In this document: positions 11,725 to 20,937 of the stretch, one piece after another
Position numbering within the stretch: position 1 is the first letter of the stretch
Layout of the letters: every line of letters starts with the position of its first letter
Assembly: GCA_947448025.1 (NCBI GenBank)
Contig: CANFLV010000028.1
Span: 1-42,657 of the forward strand
Source: Oxalobacteraceae bacterium
Lineage (GTDB): Bacteria > Pseudomonadota > Gammaproteobacteria > Burkholderiales > Burkholderiaceae_D
Reading direction: 5' to 3'
Length of the DNA stretch: 42,657 nt
Notes under the pieces: generated by a model
Database searches by the model: none
What the model was told of the DNA's origin: nothing
The model's input: only the letters and a program-made list of their open reading frames with translations
Made by a program: the position numbers and the translations under genes

Positions 11725-14700
11725 TCAGGCGGCCTGCGCCTCGGAGGTAAAGCTCGCCGCGCTCTCCATATCTACAGCAACAATGCGCGAGACACCCTGC
11801 TCCTGCATGGTCACGCCAATCAGCTGCTGCGCCATTTCCATGGCGATCTTGTTATGCGAAATGAACAGAAATTGCGTATGTGCCGACATGCGTTTGACCA
11901 TATTGCAGAAGCGTTCAGTATTGGCATCGTCCAGCGGCGCATCGACCTCGTCGAGCAGGCAGAATGGCGCCGGATTGAGCTGGAACATTGAAAACACCAG
12001 CGCCGTCGCCGTCAGCGCTTTCTCGCCACCCGACAGCAAGTGAATCGTCGCATTCTTCTTGCCCGGCGGCTGGGCCATGACCTGCACGCCGGAGTCCAGA
12101 ATCTCGTCACCCGTCATCGTCAGCTTCGCCTGTCCGCCGCCGAACAGAATCGGGAACAGTTCACCGAAGTGATGGTTGACCTTATCGAAGGTATCCTGCA
12201 GCAGCTCGCGCGTTTCCTTGTCGATCTTGTGGATCGCATCTTGCAGCGTATTGATCGCTTCGGTCAGGTCAGCGACTTGCGAATCGAGGAAAAGCTTCCG
12301 CTCTGAAGCCGTGGCCAGTTCTTCCAGTGCGGCGAGGTTGACTGCGCCGAGTCCGGCGATCGCATTCGTCAGGCGCGTGACTTCGCCTTGTAAATAGGAG
12401 GGGCGCAAATCCGGGTGCAGTTTTTCAGCCAGCGCGACTTCATCCGCCTGCGTCTCCAGCAGCGCCTGCGCAAATTGCTCCTGATTCAGGCGCGCAGCCT
12501 GTTCCTTCAATTGCAATTCCATGATGCGGTCGCGCTGTGGCTGCAGGCTGCGCTCGTTTTGCAGGCGCGCTTCTTCGTGATGGCGCAGCTGCTGTGTGAG
12601 CTGGTCGAGCTCATGGCGCGCATCGGCGAGCGCGCGCTCCTGATCCGTGCGTTTGTCGAGCAGGGATTGCAGGCCGGCTTGCGCAGCCTGATCATCGAGG
12701 TTTTCCAGTTCCAGATGGCCTTGCTGCATGTTCGCAAACAGCTGCGCGGCTTGCTCCAGCGCAGTCGAGATGCTGCGCTTGAGTTCTTCGATTTTGCCGC
12801 GATGCGACTTCTCGGCGTATTCCGCTTCCTGCGCGCTGCGTTCGAGTTCGCGCAAACGCTGGCGCGCCTCGTTCAACTGCTGTTCCTTACCGAGATAATC
12901 GGTCTGGCCATCTTCATGCGTTTCCTGCAAGGTCGCCAACTCCATGTCGAGCTGCTCGAAACGCGCTTCGGACTCGGCTTGCGCCTGCTGCTGTTCGCTT
13001 TCCTGCGCGGCGATTTCAGCGAGGTCGGCGACGATTTGCGTGCTGCGCTGATTGAAGCGCTCCTGCACTTCAGACAATTTCATGACTTCGATTTGCAGGG
13101 CATGCGCGGACTGCGTCAATTGGCCCACGCGCTGGCGCACTTCCTGCAGGCGCTGCGCGGATTGCGTCACGGCCGCATCGGCGCGTACCGAACGCGCACG
13201 CGCTTCATCGGCCAGCATTTGCTGCGCGCGCAGCTGTTTGGTGATGTTGTCGATTTCCTGCTGACGGCCGAGCATGCCGTCCTGCTCCGAGTCGGACGCA
13301 TAGAAGCGTACGCTGGATTTGCTGATCACATGCCCTTGGCGCGTGACGAAATAGCCACCCGCCGGCAACTTGGCGCGGACGACAAAGGCGGCGGCGGTGT
13401 CGTCGGTGACGAAGACATTGTGCAGCCAATCCTGCAGCAAGGCGCGCAAGCCTGGATCGTTCAACTGCAGCAGCGTCAATAAGGGCTTCAGTCCCGGCTC
13501 GGCCGGCGTCTCGACCGACGTTGCCACGGAATTTGGCGTGAACAGTGCCAGTTTGGCCGGTGGCGCATCATTGAAGAAGGCCTTGGCCCAGTCCAGGTTC
13601 GACATTTCCAGTGCTGAGGTGCGCTCGCGCAGCACGGATTCCAGCGCGGTTTCCCAGCCCTGATCGATATGCAGCTTTTGCCACAGGCGCGGCAATTCGC
13701 CGAGCTCATGTTTTTGCAGCCAGGGCTGGACCTTGCCCTGGCTTTGCACGCGTTCCTGCAGCTGTTTCAGGGCTGACAGGCGCGCTTCGAGCTGGGCGTT
13801 GGCTGCCGTTTCCTTGTTGATCTGTTCTTGCGCTGCGCGGCGCTCTGCTTCCAGGCGCGGCTGCAATTCCTGCGCCTCGTCGAGCTGCTGCTGCGCTTCC
13901 TCGAGCATCGCCTGCTTTTCTTCCTGCTGCATTTTGAGGTTGGACAGATGCGCATTGTCGGGCATGTGCAAGCCGTTTTTCTCTTGCGAGAGGCGCTCGC
14001 GGCGCACGGCCAGACTGGCGAGAATGTTCGAGGCATTGCGCTGGTGCGCCGATTCGAGCTCGATCTGCTGCTGCGCCTGCATGATCTTCGCGCGTGATTC
14101 GGTCGTCTTCAGCTGCGCTTCGCGCCATGCCTGCTCCAGCGCCGGCAGGCTGTCGCCCTTGGTTTGCGCCGCAAGCTGGGTCTGCTCGACGCGCATGCCG
14201 ATTTCTTCGAGATGCATCTCGGCTTCGCTCAAGTCATCCTGGAACTGCGTTCCCTGACGCTGCCACTGGTCGCGCTGGGCAGTGAGCGAATTCAACTGCG
14301 ACTGCAGGCGGCTGCGCGACTCAATGACGAACTTGATCTGCGCTTCGAGGCTGCCGATTTCGGCGTTAGTCTGGTAGAGATGACCCTGTGCCGTGTGCAG
14401 GCGGTCGCCCGCGCTGTAGTGCGACTGGCGCATGTGTTCGAGTTCGAGTTCGACATGGCGCAGCTTTGCGGTCTGTTCTTCGAGATCGTTCTGGGCTTTT
14501 TCGATGTCGCGGAAATGCTTTTCCTGCTCACTCTTCGCTTCGTTTTTACGCAATAGCCAGAGCAGCTTTTGCTTTTCTTCCTGATCGGCTTGCAGTGCGC
14601 GGAATTTGTTGGCGACGGCAGCCTGGGCTTCGAGCTTTTCCAGATTGGCGTTCAGTTCGCGCAGGATGTCGTCGACGCGCACAAGGTTTTCACGTGTATC

Positions 14701-15255
14701 GTGCAGGCGGTTTTCGGTCTCGCGGCGGCGTTCCTTGTATTTTGAAACGCCCGCAGCCTCCTCGAGGAAGATACGCAGCTCTTCCGGACGCGCTTCGATG
14801 ATGCGCGAAATCATGCCCTGACCAATGATCGCGTAAGCGCGCGGACCAAGTCCGGTGCCAAGGAAGATATCCTGAATATCGCGCCGGCGCACCGCCTGGC
14901 CATTGATGTAATACGTCGAAGTTCCATCGCGGGTCAGCGTGCGCTTGACGGCGATTTCGCCATACTGGCTCCACTGCCCGGCTGCCTTGCCATCGCTATT
15001 GTCAAAGATCAGCTCGACCGAGGAACGCCCGGCCGGCTTGCGGTGCGAGGAACCATTGAAAATCACATCCTGCATCGACTCGCCGCGCAGCTCCGACGCC
15101 TTGGACTCGCCGAGCACCCAGCGAACTGCATCGATGATATTGGATTTGCCGCAGCCATTCGGTCCGACCACGCCGACGAGCTGGCCCGGGACCTGGAAGT
15201 TCGTCGGGTCGACGAAGGATTTGAAGCCGGCTAATTTGATCGATGTTAAACGCAC
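11725..15255 (-). CDS. smc: Chromosome segregation/condensin ATPase SMC
   Basis: A 1176-residue SMC protein, full length. Head part 1 starts at residue 1 with Walker A GPNGCGKSN (about 31-39) and the RWVLGE/ASELRGESMQDVIF region. Long coiled coils (about 170-500 and 660-1000) flank a hinge (about 520-640). Head part 2 has the ABC signature LLSGGEKAL and Walker B CLLDEVDAPLDD. SMC dimers with ScpAB compact and align newly replicated chromosomes. The start is exact for the family (MRLTSIKLAGFKSF). The divergent dapC lies 207 bases away. Confidence 0.97.
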   Translation of the reverse strand: MRLTSIKLAGFKSFVDPTNFQVPGQLVGVVGPNGCGKSNIIDAVRWVLGESKASELRGESMQDVIFNGSSHRKPAGRSSVELIFDNSDGKAAGQWSQYGEIAVKRTLTRDGTSTYYINGQAVRRRDIQDIFLGTGLGPRAYAIIGQGMISRIIEARPEELRIFLEEAAGVSKYKERRRETENRLHDTRENLVRVDDILRELNANLEKLEAQAAVANKFRALQADQEEKQKLLWLLRKNEAKSEQEKHFRDIEKAQNDLEEQTAKLRHVELELEHMRQSHYSAGDRLHTAQGHLYQTNAEIGSLEAQIKFVIESRSRLQSQLNSLTAQRDQWQRQGTQFQDDLSEAEMHLEEIGMRVEQTQLAAQTKGDSLPALEQAWREAQLKTTESRAKIMQAQQQIELESAHQRNASNILASLAVRRERLSQEKNGLHMPDNAHLSNLKMQQEEKQAMLEEAQQQLDEAQELQPRLEAERRAAQEQINKETAANAQLEARLSALKQLQERVQSQGKVQPWLQKHELGELPRLWQKLHIDQGWETALESVLRERTSALEMSNLDWAKAFFNDAPPAKLALFTPNSVATSVETPAEPGLKPLLTLLQLNDPGLRALLQDWLHNVFVTDDTAAAFVVRAKLPAGGYFVTRQGHVISKSSVRFYASDSEQDGMLGRQQEIDNITKQLRAQQMLADEARARSVRADAAVTQSAQRLQEVRQRVGQLTQSAHALQIEVMKLSEVQERFNQRSTQIVADLAEIAAQESEQQQAQAESEARFEQLDMELATLQETHEDGQTDYLGKEQQLNEARQRLRELERSAQEAEYAEKSHRGKIEELKRSISTALEQAAQLFANMQQGHLELENLDDQAAQAGLQSLLDKRTDQERALADARHELDQLTQQLRHHEEARLQNERSLQPQRDRIMELQLKEQAARLNQEQFAQALLETQADEVALAEKLHPDLRPSYLQGEVTRLTNAIAGLGAVNLAALEELATASERKLFLDSQVADLTEAINTLQDAIHKIDKETRELLQDTFDKVNHHFGELFPILFGGGQAKLTMTGDEILDSGVQVMAQPPGKKNATIHLLSGGEKALTATALVFSMFQLNPAPFCLLDEVDAPLDDANTERFCNMVKRMSAHTQFLFISHNKIAMEMAQQLIGVTMQEQGVSRIVAVDMESAASFTSEAQAA

Positions 15256-15416
15256 GATGAAGACTGCCTTCTAAGTTTCGAACGCGAAAGCGCCGCCGAA
15301 AATGGGAATAATTTGTCGATGAACTGGCTCGACGCTGGTGGCCATCATATCATTTCATACGCTGGCATCGCCACTTCGCCCCGCCAGCGCGCGTCCCGCA
15401 GCGGGTGCCGGAGCGG

Positions 15417-15422
15417 TATAAT
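15417..15422 (+). promoter_or_regulatory. -10 box candidate for dapC-dapD
   Basis: A perfect TATAAT hexamer 40 bases before the GTG start of dapC. No good -35 hexamer is found 16-18 bases upstream. It supports the GTG at 15463 over the ATG at 15421, which would lie inside the promoter. Confidence 0.4.
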
Positions 15423-15462
15423 GCGCCCTGCCTTATTCCCGCCAACTTTTGCGTCCATCCCC

Positions 15463-16671
15463 GTGAACCCACTTCTCGATCAGCTCCAGCCCTATCCTTT
15501 CGAAAAACTGCGCCGTTTGTTTGCCGATGTGACGCCGACCAAAGACTATGCGCCTATCAGTCTCGGCATCGGTGAGCCCAAGCATCCGACGCCGTCCTTC
15601 ATCCAGCAGGCGCTGGCCGATAACCTCGCCGGTCTCGCGTCTTATCCGACCACGGCTGGCTCCGATGCCTTGCGCGGCACGATCGCCAGCTGGCTGGAAC
15701 GGCGCTACGGCTTACCTAAGATGGACGCAGCCACGCAGATCCTGCCGGTCAATGGTTCGCGTGAAGCGCTGTTCGCGCTGGCGCAGACGGTCGTCAATCC
15801 CATCGCGGGCGCCCTGGTGCTGTGTCCGAACCCGTTCTATCAGATTTATGAAGGCGCGGCCTTTCTCGCTGGCGCCCAGCCCTACTTCGTCAATTCCGAC
15901 CCGGCGCGCAATTTTGGCTGCGATTACAGCAGCGTACCGGCAGAAGTCTGGCAGCATGTGCAGCTACTGTACCTGTGCTCGCCCGGCAATCCGACCGGTT
16001 CTGTGCTGACACTGGAAGACTGGAAGGAATTGTTCGACTTGTCAGATCGTTACGGTTTCGTGATCGCGGCCGACGAATGCTATTCCGAGATTTACTTCAA
16101 GCCTGAAGCGCCGCTGGGCAGCCTCGAAGCCGCACACAGGCTCGGCCGCAGCGACTACCGTAACCTGATCGCGTTTTCGAGCCTGTCGAAGCGCTCGAAT
16201 GTACCCGGCATGCGCTCGGGCTTCGTCGCCGGCGACGCCGAGATCCTGAAAAAATTCCTGCTCTACCGCACCTATCATGGCGGCGCCATGAGCCCGTCGA
16301 TCCAGAATGCCTCAATCGCCGCCTGGAATGATGAACAGCATGTGATCGATAATCGCGCGAAATACAAGGCCAAATTCAGCCAGGTCACGCCGCTGCTGCA
16401 GGAAGTACTGGACGTCGAATTGCCCGACGCCGGCTTTTATCTGTGGGCCAAGGTCGACCGCACGACAGGCCTGTCGGACACCGAATTCGCCCGCGGTCTG
16501 TATGCCGAATATAATGTGACGGTTTTGCCCGGCAGTTATATCGGTCGTGAGGCGCATGGGCTCAATCCGGGCCAGAACCGTATCCGCATGGCGCTCGTCG
16601 CCGAGGTCGACGAATGCCTCGAAGCAGCGCAGCGCATCGTCGCCTTCGCGCGCCAACATAAAAACACCTAA
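15463..16671 (+). CDS. dapC: N-succinyldiaminopimelate aminotransferase
   Basis: A 402-residue class I/II PLP-dependent aminotransferase of the lysine/meso-diaminopimelate pathway. The GTG start is chosen because the protein then begins NPLLDQLQPYPFEKLR, the family start; the frame upstream is not family-like and contains a TATAAT box. The PLP lysine is Lys243 in SLSKRSNVPGMRSGF. CSPGNPTGS and the DECYSE segment (Asp to PLP nitrogen) are also present. It lies 32 bases before dapD, which acts one step earlier in the same pathway, so the two are co-transcribed. A divergent smc start is 207 bases upstream. Confidence 0.93.
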   Translation: MNPLLDQLQPYPFEKLRRLFADVTPTKDYAPISLGIGEPKHPTPSFIQQALADNLAGLASYPTTAGSDALRGTIASWLERRYGLPKMDAATQILPVNGSREALFALAQTVVNPIAGALVLCPNPFYQIYEGAAFLAGAQPYFVNSDPARNFGCDYSSVPAEVWQHVQLLYLCSPGNPTGSVLTLEDWKELFDLSDRYGFVIAADECYSEIYFKPEAPLGSLEAAHRLGRSDYRNLIAFSSLSKRSNVPGMRSGFVAGDAEILKKFLLYRTYHGGAMSPSIQNASIAAWNDEQHVIDNRAKYKAKFSQVTPLLQEVLDVELPDAGFYLWAKVDRTTGLSDTEFARGLYAEYNVTVLPGSYIGREAHGLNPGQNRIRMALVAEVDECLEAAQRIVAFARQHKNT

Positions 16672-16703
16672 TTTCCCCTTACTTAATATAAAGAGACCAG
16701 ACT

Positions 16704-17528
16704 ATGAGCCATCAATTACAGCAAATCATCGACCAGGCATGGGAAGACCGCGCCAATTTTTCACCGAAATCAGCGCCTGCCGAACTGCGTGACGCCGTCG
16801 CCCACATCTTGAGCGAGCTCGATGCCGGCACCCTGCGCGTGGCCCAAAAGGACACAGGTAGCTGGGTCGTGAATCAATGGGTCAAGAAGGCTGTCTTGCT
16901 GTCCTTCCGCCTGGAAGACAATATCGCCATGCCAGCCGGCGCGAACATGCAGTTCTACGACAAGGTGCCGACCAAGTTCGCTAATTACACTGCAGAAGAT
17001 TTCGCCAAAGGCGGCTTCCGTGTCGTGCCACCAGCCGTCGCGCGTCGCGGCAGTTTTATCGCCAAGAATGTCGTGCTAATGCCATCGTTCGTCAACATCG
17101 GCGCCTACGTCGATGAAGGCACGATGGTCGATGCCTGGGCCACCGTCGGTTCCTGCGCACAGATCGGCAAGAACGTTCACCTCTCCGGCGGCGTCGGCAT
17201 TGGCGGCGTGCTCGAGCCTATGCAGGCAAACCCGACCATCATTGAAGACAATTGCTTCATCGGTGCGCGTTCGGAAATCGTCGAAGGCGTCATCGTCGAA
17301 GAAAACTCGGTCATCTCGATGGGCGTCTACATCGGCCAGTCGACCAAGATCTACGATCGCGCGACCGGCGAAGTCACCTATGGCCGCGTACCGTCTGGCT
17401 CAGTCGTCGTCTCCGGCAACCTGCCTTCTGCCGATGGCAAATACAGTTTGTATTGCGCAGTCATCGTCAAGCGTGTCGATGCTCAGACCCGCGCGAAGAC
17501 AGCGATCAACGAACTGTTGCGTGACTAA
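16704..17528 (+). CDS. dapD: 2,3,4,5-tetrahydropyridine-2,6-dicarboxylate N-succinyltransferase
   Basis: A 274-residue trimeric acyltransferase that transfers succinyl from succinyl-CoA to tetrahydrodipicolinate. The N-terminal helical domain is followed by a left-handed beta-helix of hexapeptide repeats from about residue 100 ([20 protein letters not shown], then [37 protein letters not shown] in pieces). Full family length. It is the second gene of the dapC operon and is followed by a strong hairpin. Confidence 0.97.
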   Translation: MSHQLQQIIDQAWEDRANFSPKSAPAELRDAVAHILSELDAGTLRVAQKDTGSWVVNQWVKKAVLLSFRLEDNIAMPAGANMQFYDKVPTKFANYTAEDFAKGGFRVVPPAVARRGSFIAKNVVLMPSFVNIGAYVDEGTMVDAWATVGSCAQIGKNVHLSGGVGIGGVLEPMQANPTIIEDNCFIGARSEIVEGVIVEENSVISMGVYIGQSTKIYDRATGEVTYGRVPSGSVVVSGNLPSADGKYSLYCAVIVKRVDAQTRAKTAINELLRD

Positions 17529-17537
17529 GTTTCAACT

Positions 17538-17563
17538 GGTCTCAGCCAGCGTTGGCTGAGACC
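17538..17563 (+). terminator. Perfect 11-bp hairpin after dapD
   Basis: GGTCTCAGCCA-GCGT-TGGCTGAGACC, a perfect 11-base stem with a 4-base loop, starts 10 bases after the dapD stop and ends 35 bases before the next ATG. No run of T follows, so it is not a classic intrinsic terminator. It may protect the 3' end of the dap mRNA or reduce read-through into the next gene. Confidence 0.4.
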
Positions 17564-17598
17564 GCTGCAAGCCCTCACCTTCTTACCAGTAAGCGCCC

Positions 17599-17955
17599 AT
17601 GAGCATTACCCTGTACGGCATCCCGAACTGCGACACCGTCAAAAAAGCCCGCAGCTGGCTCACTGAAAACGGCATCGCCCATACCTTCCACGATTTCAAG
17701 AAGGCCGGCTTGAGCCAGTCTATAGTTGATGGCTGGCTGCAGCAGCTTGCATGGGATGTGCTCGTCAATCGCAAAGGCACGACCTGGCGCGCGCTGGACG
17801 ACAGCGCCAAGACGGCGGTCGTTGATGCGCACAGTGCGACAGCGCTGATGCTGGCCTCGCCTTCGGTGATCAAGCGGCCTGTGCTGGTGACCGCCGACAG
17901 CACCCACGTCGGCTTCAACGACGCGCTCTACCAGCAAATTTTCCACGCAAAATAA
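17599..17955 (+). CDS. ArsC/Spx-family protein, YffB-like
   Basis: A 118-residue thioredoxin-fold protein of the arsenate reductase/Spx family. It begins ITLYGIPNCDTVKKARSWL with a single N-terminal Cys11 and ends with the family's PSVIKRPVLV segment followed by VGFNDALYQQIF. The YffB branch is found next to dap genes in many proteobacteria. Its substrate is unknown; glutathione-dependent thiol reduction has been proposed for the family. Absence of a second catalytic Cys argues against true arsenate reductase. It lies between dapD and prmB. Confidence 0.85.
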   Translation: MSITLYGIPNCDTVKKARSWLTENGIAHTFHDFKKAGLSQSIVDGWLQQLAWDVLVNRKGTTWRALDDSAKTAVVDAHSATALMLASPSVIKRPVLVTADSTHVGFNDALYQQIFHAK

Positions 17956-18001
17956 GCCGCGCAGCTCCGCCGGCCCTGCCTTACCTTTGCCCTGAGTTCC
18001 T

Positions 18002-18886
18002 ATGACACCAGAAAATTTTTCGACGATACGCGACCTACTGCGTTACGCCGTCACCCGTTTCAATCGAGCCCAGCTCTTCTTCGGCCACGGCAGCAGCAAT
18101 GCGCTCGATGAAGCGGCGTATTTGATCCTGCATACGCTGCAGCTGCCGCTGGATAAGATCGAACCATTTTTTGATGCGCGCCTCTTGCCTGATGAAGTCG
18201 CTGGTATCTTGCGCGTCATCGAGCGCCGCGCGACTGAGCGTGTCCCGGCTGCCTACATCACCAATGAAGGCTGGCTCGGTACTTACAAGTTTTATGTCGA
18301 TGAACGCGTGATCGTGCCGCGTTCCTTCATTGCCGAACTGATCCCGGAATTCCTGTCGCCATGGGTGCAGGAACCGGAAGCGATCACCGAGGTACTTGAG
18401 CTGTGCACCGGCTCCGGGTGCCTGGCGATCATGCTCGCCGACGCTTTCCCGAATGCGCAGGTCGATGCTGTCGATCTGTCGCCAGACGCTCTGGCGGTCG
18501 CGCGGCGCAATGTCGACGACTACGAATTGCAGGATCGCGTGACCCTGATCGAATCTGACCTGTACACGAATGTACCGGACAAGAAGTACGACCTCATCAT
18601 CACCAATCCGCCCTATGTGAATTCAGGCTCGATGGGCAAACTACCCGTCGAATACCAGCGCGAGCCGCAGATGGCGCTGGCCGGAGGCGATGACGGCATG
18701 GACCTCGTGCGCAAGATCGTCGCCGGCGCTGCTGCGCGCCTGACGGACAATGGCGTGCTGATGGTCGAGATCGGCAATGAACGCGCCTTTGCCGAAGCTG
18801 CCTTCCCGGAACTTGAACTCACTTGGGTCTCGACCTCGGCCGGCGACGATATGGTCTTCCTGGTCTATGCAGACCAACTGCAATAA
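18002..18886 (+). CDS. prmB: Ribosomal protein L3 N5-glutamine methyltransferase
   Basis: A 294-residue SAM-dependent methyltransferase. The N-terminal helical domain is followed by motif I ELCTGSGCLAIMLA, DAVDLSPDAL (SAM ribose) and the catalytic NPPYVNSGSM. The PxEYQREPQMALAGGDDGMD segment is typical of the PrmB/PrmC group, and the NSGSM after NPPY favours PrmB, which methylates a glutamine in ribosomal protein L3. It follows the ArsC-like gene by 46 bases and precedes an ABC-F gene by 29 bases. Confidence 0.93.
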   Translation: MTPENFSTIRDLLRYAVTRFNRAQLFFGHGSSNALDEAAYLILHTLQLPLDKIEPFFDARLLPDEVAGILRVIERRATERVPAAYITNEGWLGTYKFYVDERVIVPRSFIAELIPEFLSPWVQEPEAITEVLELCTGSGCLAIMLADAFPNAQVDAVDLSPDALAVARRNVDDYELQDRVTLIESDLYTNVPDKKYDLIITNPPYVNSGSMGKLPVEYQREPQMALAGGDDGMDLVRKIVAGAAARLTDNGVLMVEIGNERAFAEAAFPELELTWVSTSAGDDMVFLVYADQLQ

Positions 18887-18915
18887 AAAATTTAAATTAC
18901 CAAGAATCGAATTCA

Positions 18916-20907
18916 ATGATCCGTTTTCAACAAGTCACCCTCATCCGCGGCATCAAGCCCCTGCTCGATGCTGTCGATCTCACGCTCAACCCCGGTGACA
19001 AGATCGGCCTGATCGGTGCCAATGGCGCTGGCAAGTCCAGCCTGTTTGGTCTGCTGCGCAAGGAACTCCACGCCGACCAAGGCGAAATCGATTTCCCGGC
19101 GAAATGGCGCATGGCCTACGTTGCGCAGGAAACCCCGGCGCTGGATAGGTCCGCGATCGACTACGCGATCGACGGCGACGTCACGCTGCGTCGTCTTGAA
19201 GATGAGCTGGCCTTCCTTGAAAGCGAACCCGAAAGCGCCGCCAATGGCACGCTGATTGGTGAGCTTTATAGCGCGCTGGCCGACGCTGATGCCTACACGG
19301 TGCGTTCGCGCGCCGAGCAATTGCTGACTGGTCTGGGCTTCACGATGGCGCAGATGGATCAGCCGCTGACCAGCTTCTCCGGCGGCTGGCGCATGCGCCT
19401 GAACCTCGCGCAAGCGCTGATGTGCCCGTCTGATTTGCTGCTGCTCGATGAGCCGACGAACCATCTTGACCTCGATGCGATCATCTGGCTCGAAGACTGG
19501 CTCAAGCGTTATGCCGGCACGCTCATTATCATTTCCCATGATCGCGACTTCCTCGACGGCGTGGTCAATGTGATCGTGCATATCGACGAGCGCAAGTTGA
19601 AGCGTTACGGCGGCAATTATTCGTCCTTCGAGCGCCAGCGCGCTGCGCAAATGATCCTCGCTGCCGGCACGCTCGAAAAGCAGACGCGCCAGCGCGCCCA
19701 CCTCGAATCCTTCATCTCGCGCTTCAAGGCGCAAGCCAGCAAGGCGCGTCAGGCACAGAGCCGCATGAAGGCTTTGGCGAAGATGGAAGAACTCGCGCCA
19801 CTGCGCGCCGCTGCCGAATTCTCGTTTGAATTCCGCGAGCCGCTGTCCGCACCGAATCCTTTGCTGGTGATGGAAAACGTCAATGCCGGTTACCGCATCG
19901 AAGACAAGGATGACTACAGCATCACCGAAAAAGTCATCGTCTCGAACATCAATTTTTCATTGCAGATCGGCCAGCGCATTGGTTTGCTCGGCGTGAACGG
20001 CGCCGGTAAATCAACGCTGATCAAGACCATCGCCGAAGAGATCGCGCCCCTGTGCGGCGAATTCGTCAGCGGCAAGGGCTTGAACATCGGTTACTTCGCC
20101 CAGCATCAGGTCGAGATGCTGCGCCATGACGAGTCGCCGCTGTGGCATCTCGTCAAAATTGCGCCGACCACGCGCGAGCAGGAATTACGCAATTTCCTCG
20201 GCGGCTTCAACTTCCCCGGCGAAATGGTGACCAGCAAAATTGCGCCATTCTCCGGTGGCGAAAAGGCGCGCCTTGCGCTGGCGCTGATCGTCTGGCAGCG
20301 TCCTAACCTATTGCTGCTCGATGAGCCGACCAACCATCTGGATCTCGAAACCCGCGAAGCACTGACGATGGCACTGGCGCAGTTCGAAGGCACGCTCGTG
20401 GTCGTCTCGCATGATCGCCATCTGCTGCGCGCCACGACCGACCAGTTCATCATCGTCGCCGATGGTAAATTGCAGCCCTTTGATGGCGACCTCGACGATT
20501 ACAAGGACTGGCTGTTCAAGACCAAGCTGACCGAGAAAAAGAACGTGCATCTGGCCACAGCCGGCGCTGCCAAAGTCAGCACGACGCCGATTGCCGCCTC
20601 GGCACCGGTACAGAGCAAGGAAAGCAAACGCGCTGAAGCCGAAGACCGTCAGCGCATCGCCAACCTGAAGAAGCCGATCGAAGCGAAGATCAAGAAGCTC
20701 GAGGAGCAGATCGCCAAGCGCCAGGCACAAAAAGCCAGCGTCGACGAAAAGCTCGCCGAGCCGGAAATCTACGACCAGCACAAGAAGAAGGAATTGAAGC
20801 AGCTGCTGACCGACCAGGCCTATTACAAAAAAGAAGTCGAGCAGCTCGAAGCCGAATGGCTGGTGGAGCAAGATGCGCTGGAACAGATCGTCGCCAAGGC
20901 AGTGTAA
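18916..20907 (+). CDS. ABC-F family ATPase, YheS-type
   Basis: A 663-residue soluble protein with two ABC ATPase domains and no membrane part. Domain 1 has Walker A GANGAGKSS, signature FSGGWRMRLNLAQAL and LLLLDEPTNHLD. The ABC-F interdomain linker follows (YGGNYSSFERQRA to about residue 300). Domain 2 has GVNGAGKST, FSGGEKARLALAL and LLLLDEPTNHLD, then a charged coiled-coil C-terminus. ABC-F proteins bind the ribosomal E site and help stalled or special translation states; the N-terminus (MIRFQQVTLIRGIKPLLDAV) matches the YheS branch. The ATG at 18916 is chosen because the frame upstream overlaps prmB and is not family-like. Confidence 0.93.
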   Translation: MIRFQQVTLIRGIKPLLDAVDLTLNPGDKIGLIGANGAGKSSLFGLLRKELHADQGEIDFPAKWRMAYVAQETPALDRSAIDYAIDGDVTLRRLEDELAFLESEPESAANGTLIGELYSALADADAYTVRSRAEQLLTGLGFTMAQMDQPLTSFSGGWRMRLNLAQALMCPSDLLLLDEPTNHLDLDAIIWLEDWLKRYAGTLIIISHDRDFLDGVVNVIVHIDERKLKRYGGNYSSFERQRAAQMILAAGTLEKQTRQRAHLESFISRFKAQASKARQAQSRMKALAKMEELAPLRAAAEFSFEFREPLSAPNPLLVMENVNAGYRIEDKDDYSITEKVIVSNINFSLQIGQRIGLLGVNGAGKSTLIKTIAEEIAPLCGEFVSGKGLNIGYFAQHQVEMLRHDESPLWHLVKIAPTTREQELRNFLGGFNFPGEMVTSKIAPFSGGEKARLALALIVWQRPNLLLLDEPTNHLDLETREALTMALAQFEGTLVVVSHDRHLLRATTDQFIIVADGKLQPFDGDLDDYKDWLFKTKLTEKKNVHLATAGAAKVSTTPIAASAPVQSKESKRAEAEDRQRIANLKKPIEAKIKKLEEQIAKRQAQKASVDEKLAEPEIYDQHKKKELKQLLTDQAYYKKEVEQLEAEWLVEQDALEQIVAKAV

Positions 20908-20937
20908 GATCGGCACCTCACCTTTCGGATTCGCCTT

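Noticed and set aside
12415-13482. 355-codon plus-strand frame
   Set aside because: Antisense to the coiled-coil part of smc; the Leu/Arg/Gln-rich product is an artefact of Glu/Gln/Ala codons on the other strand.
15313-15462. Longer N-terminus for DapC
   Set aside because: The region contains a TATAAT box and non-family sequence.
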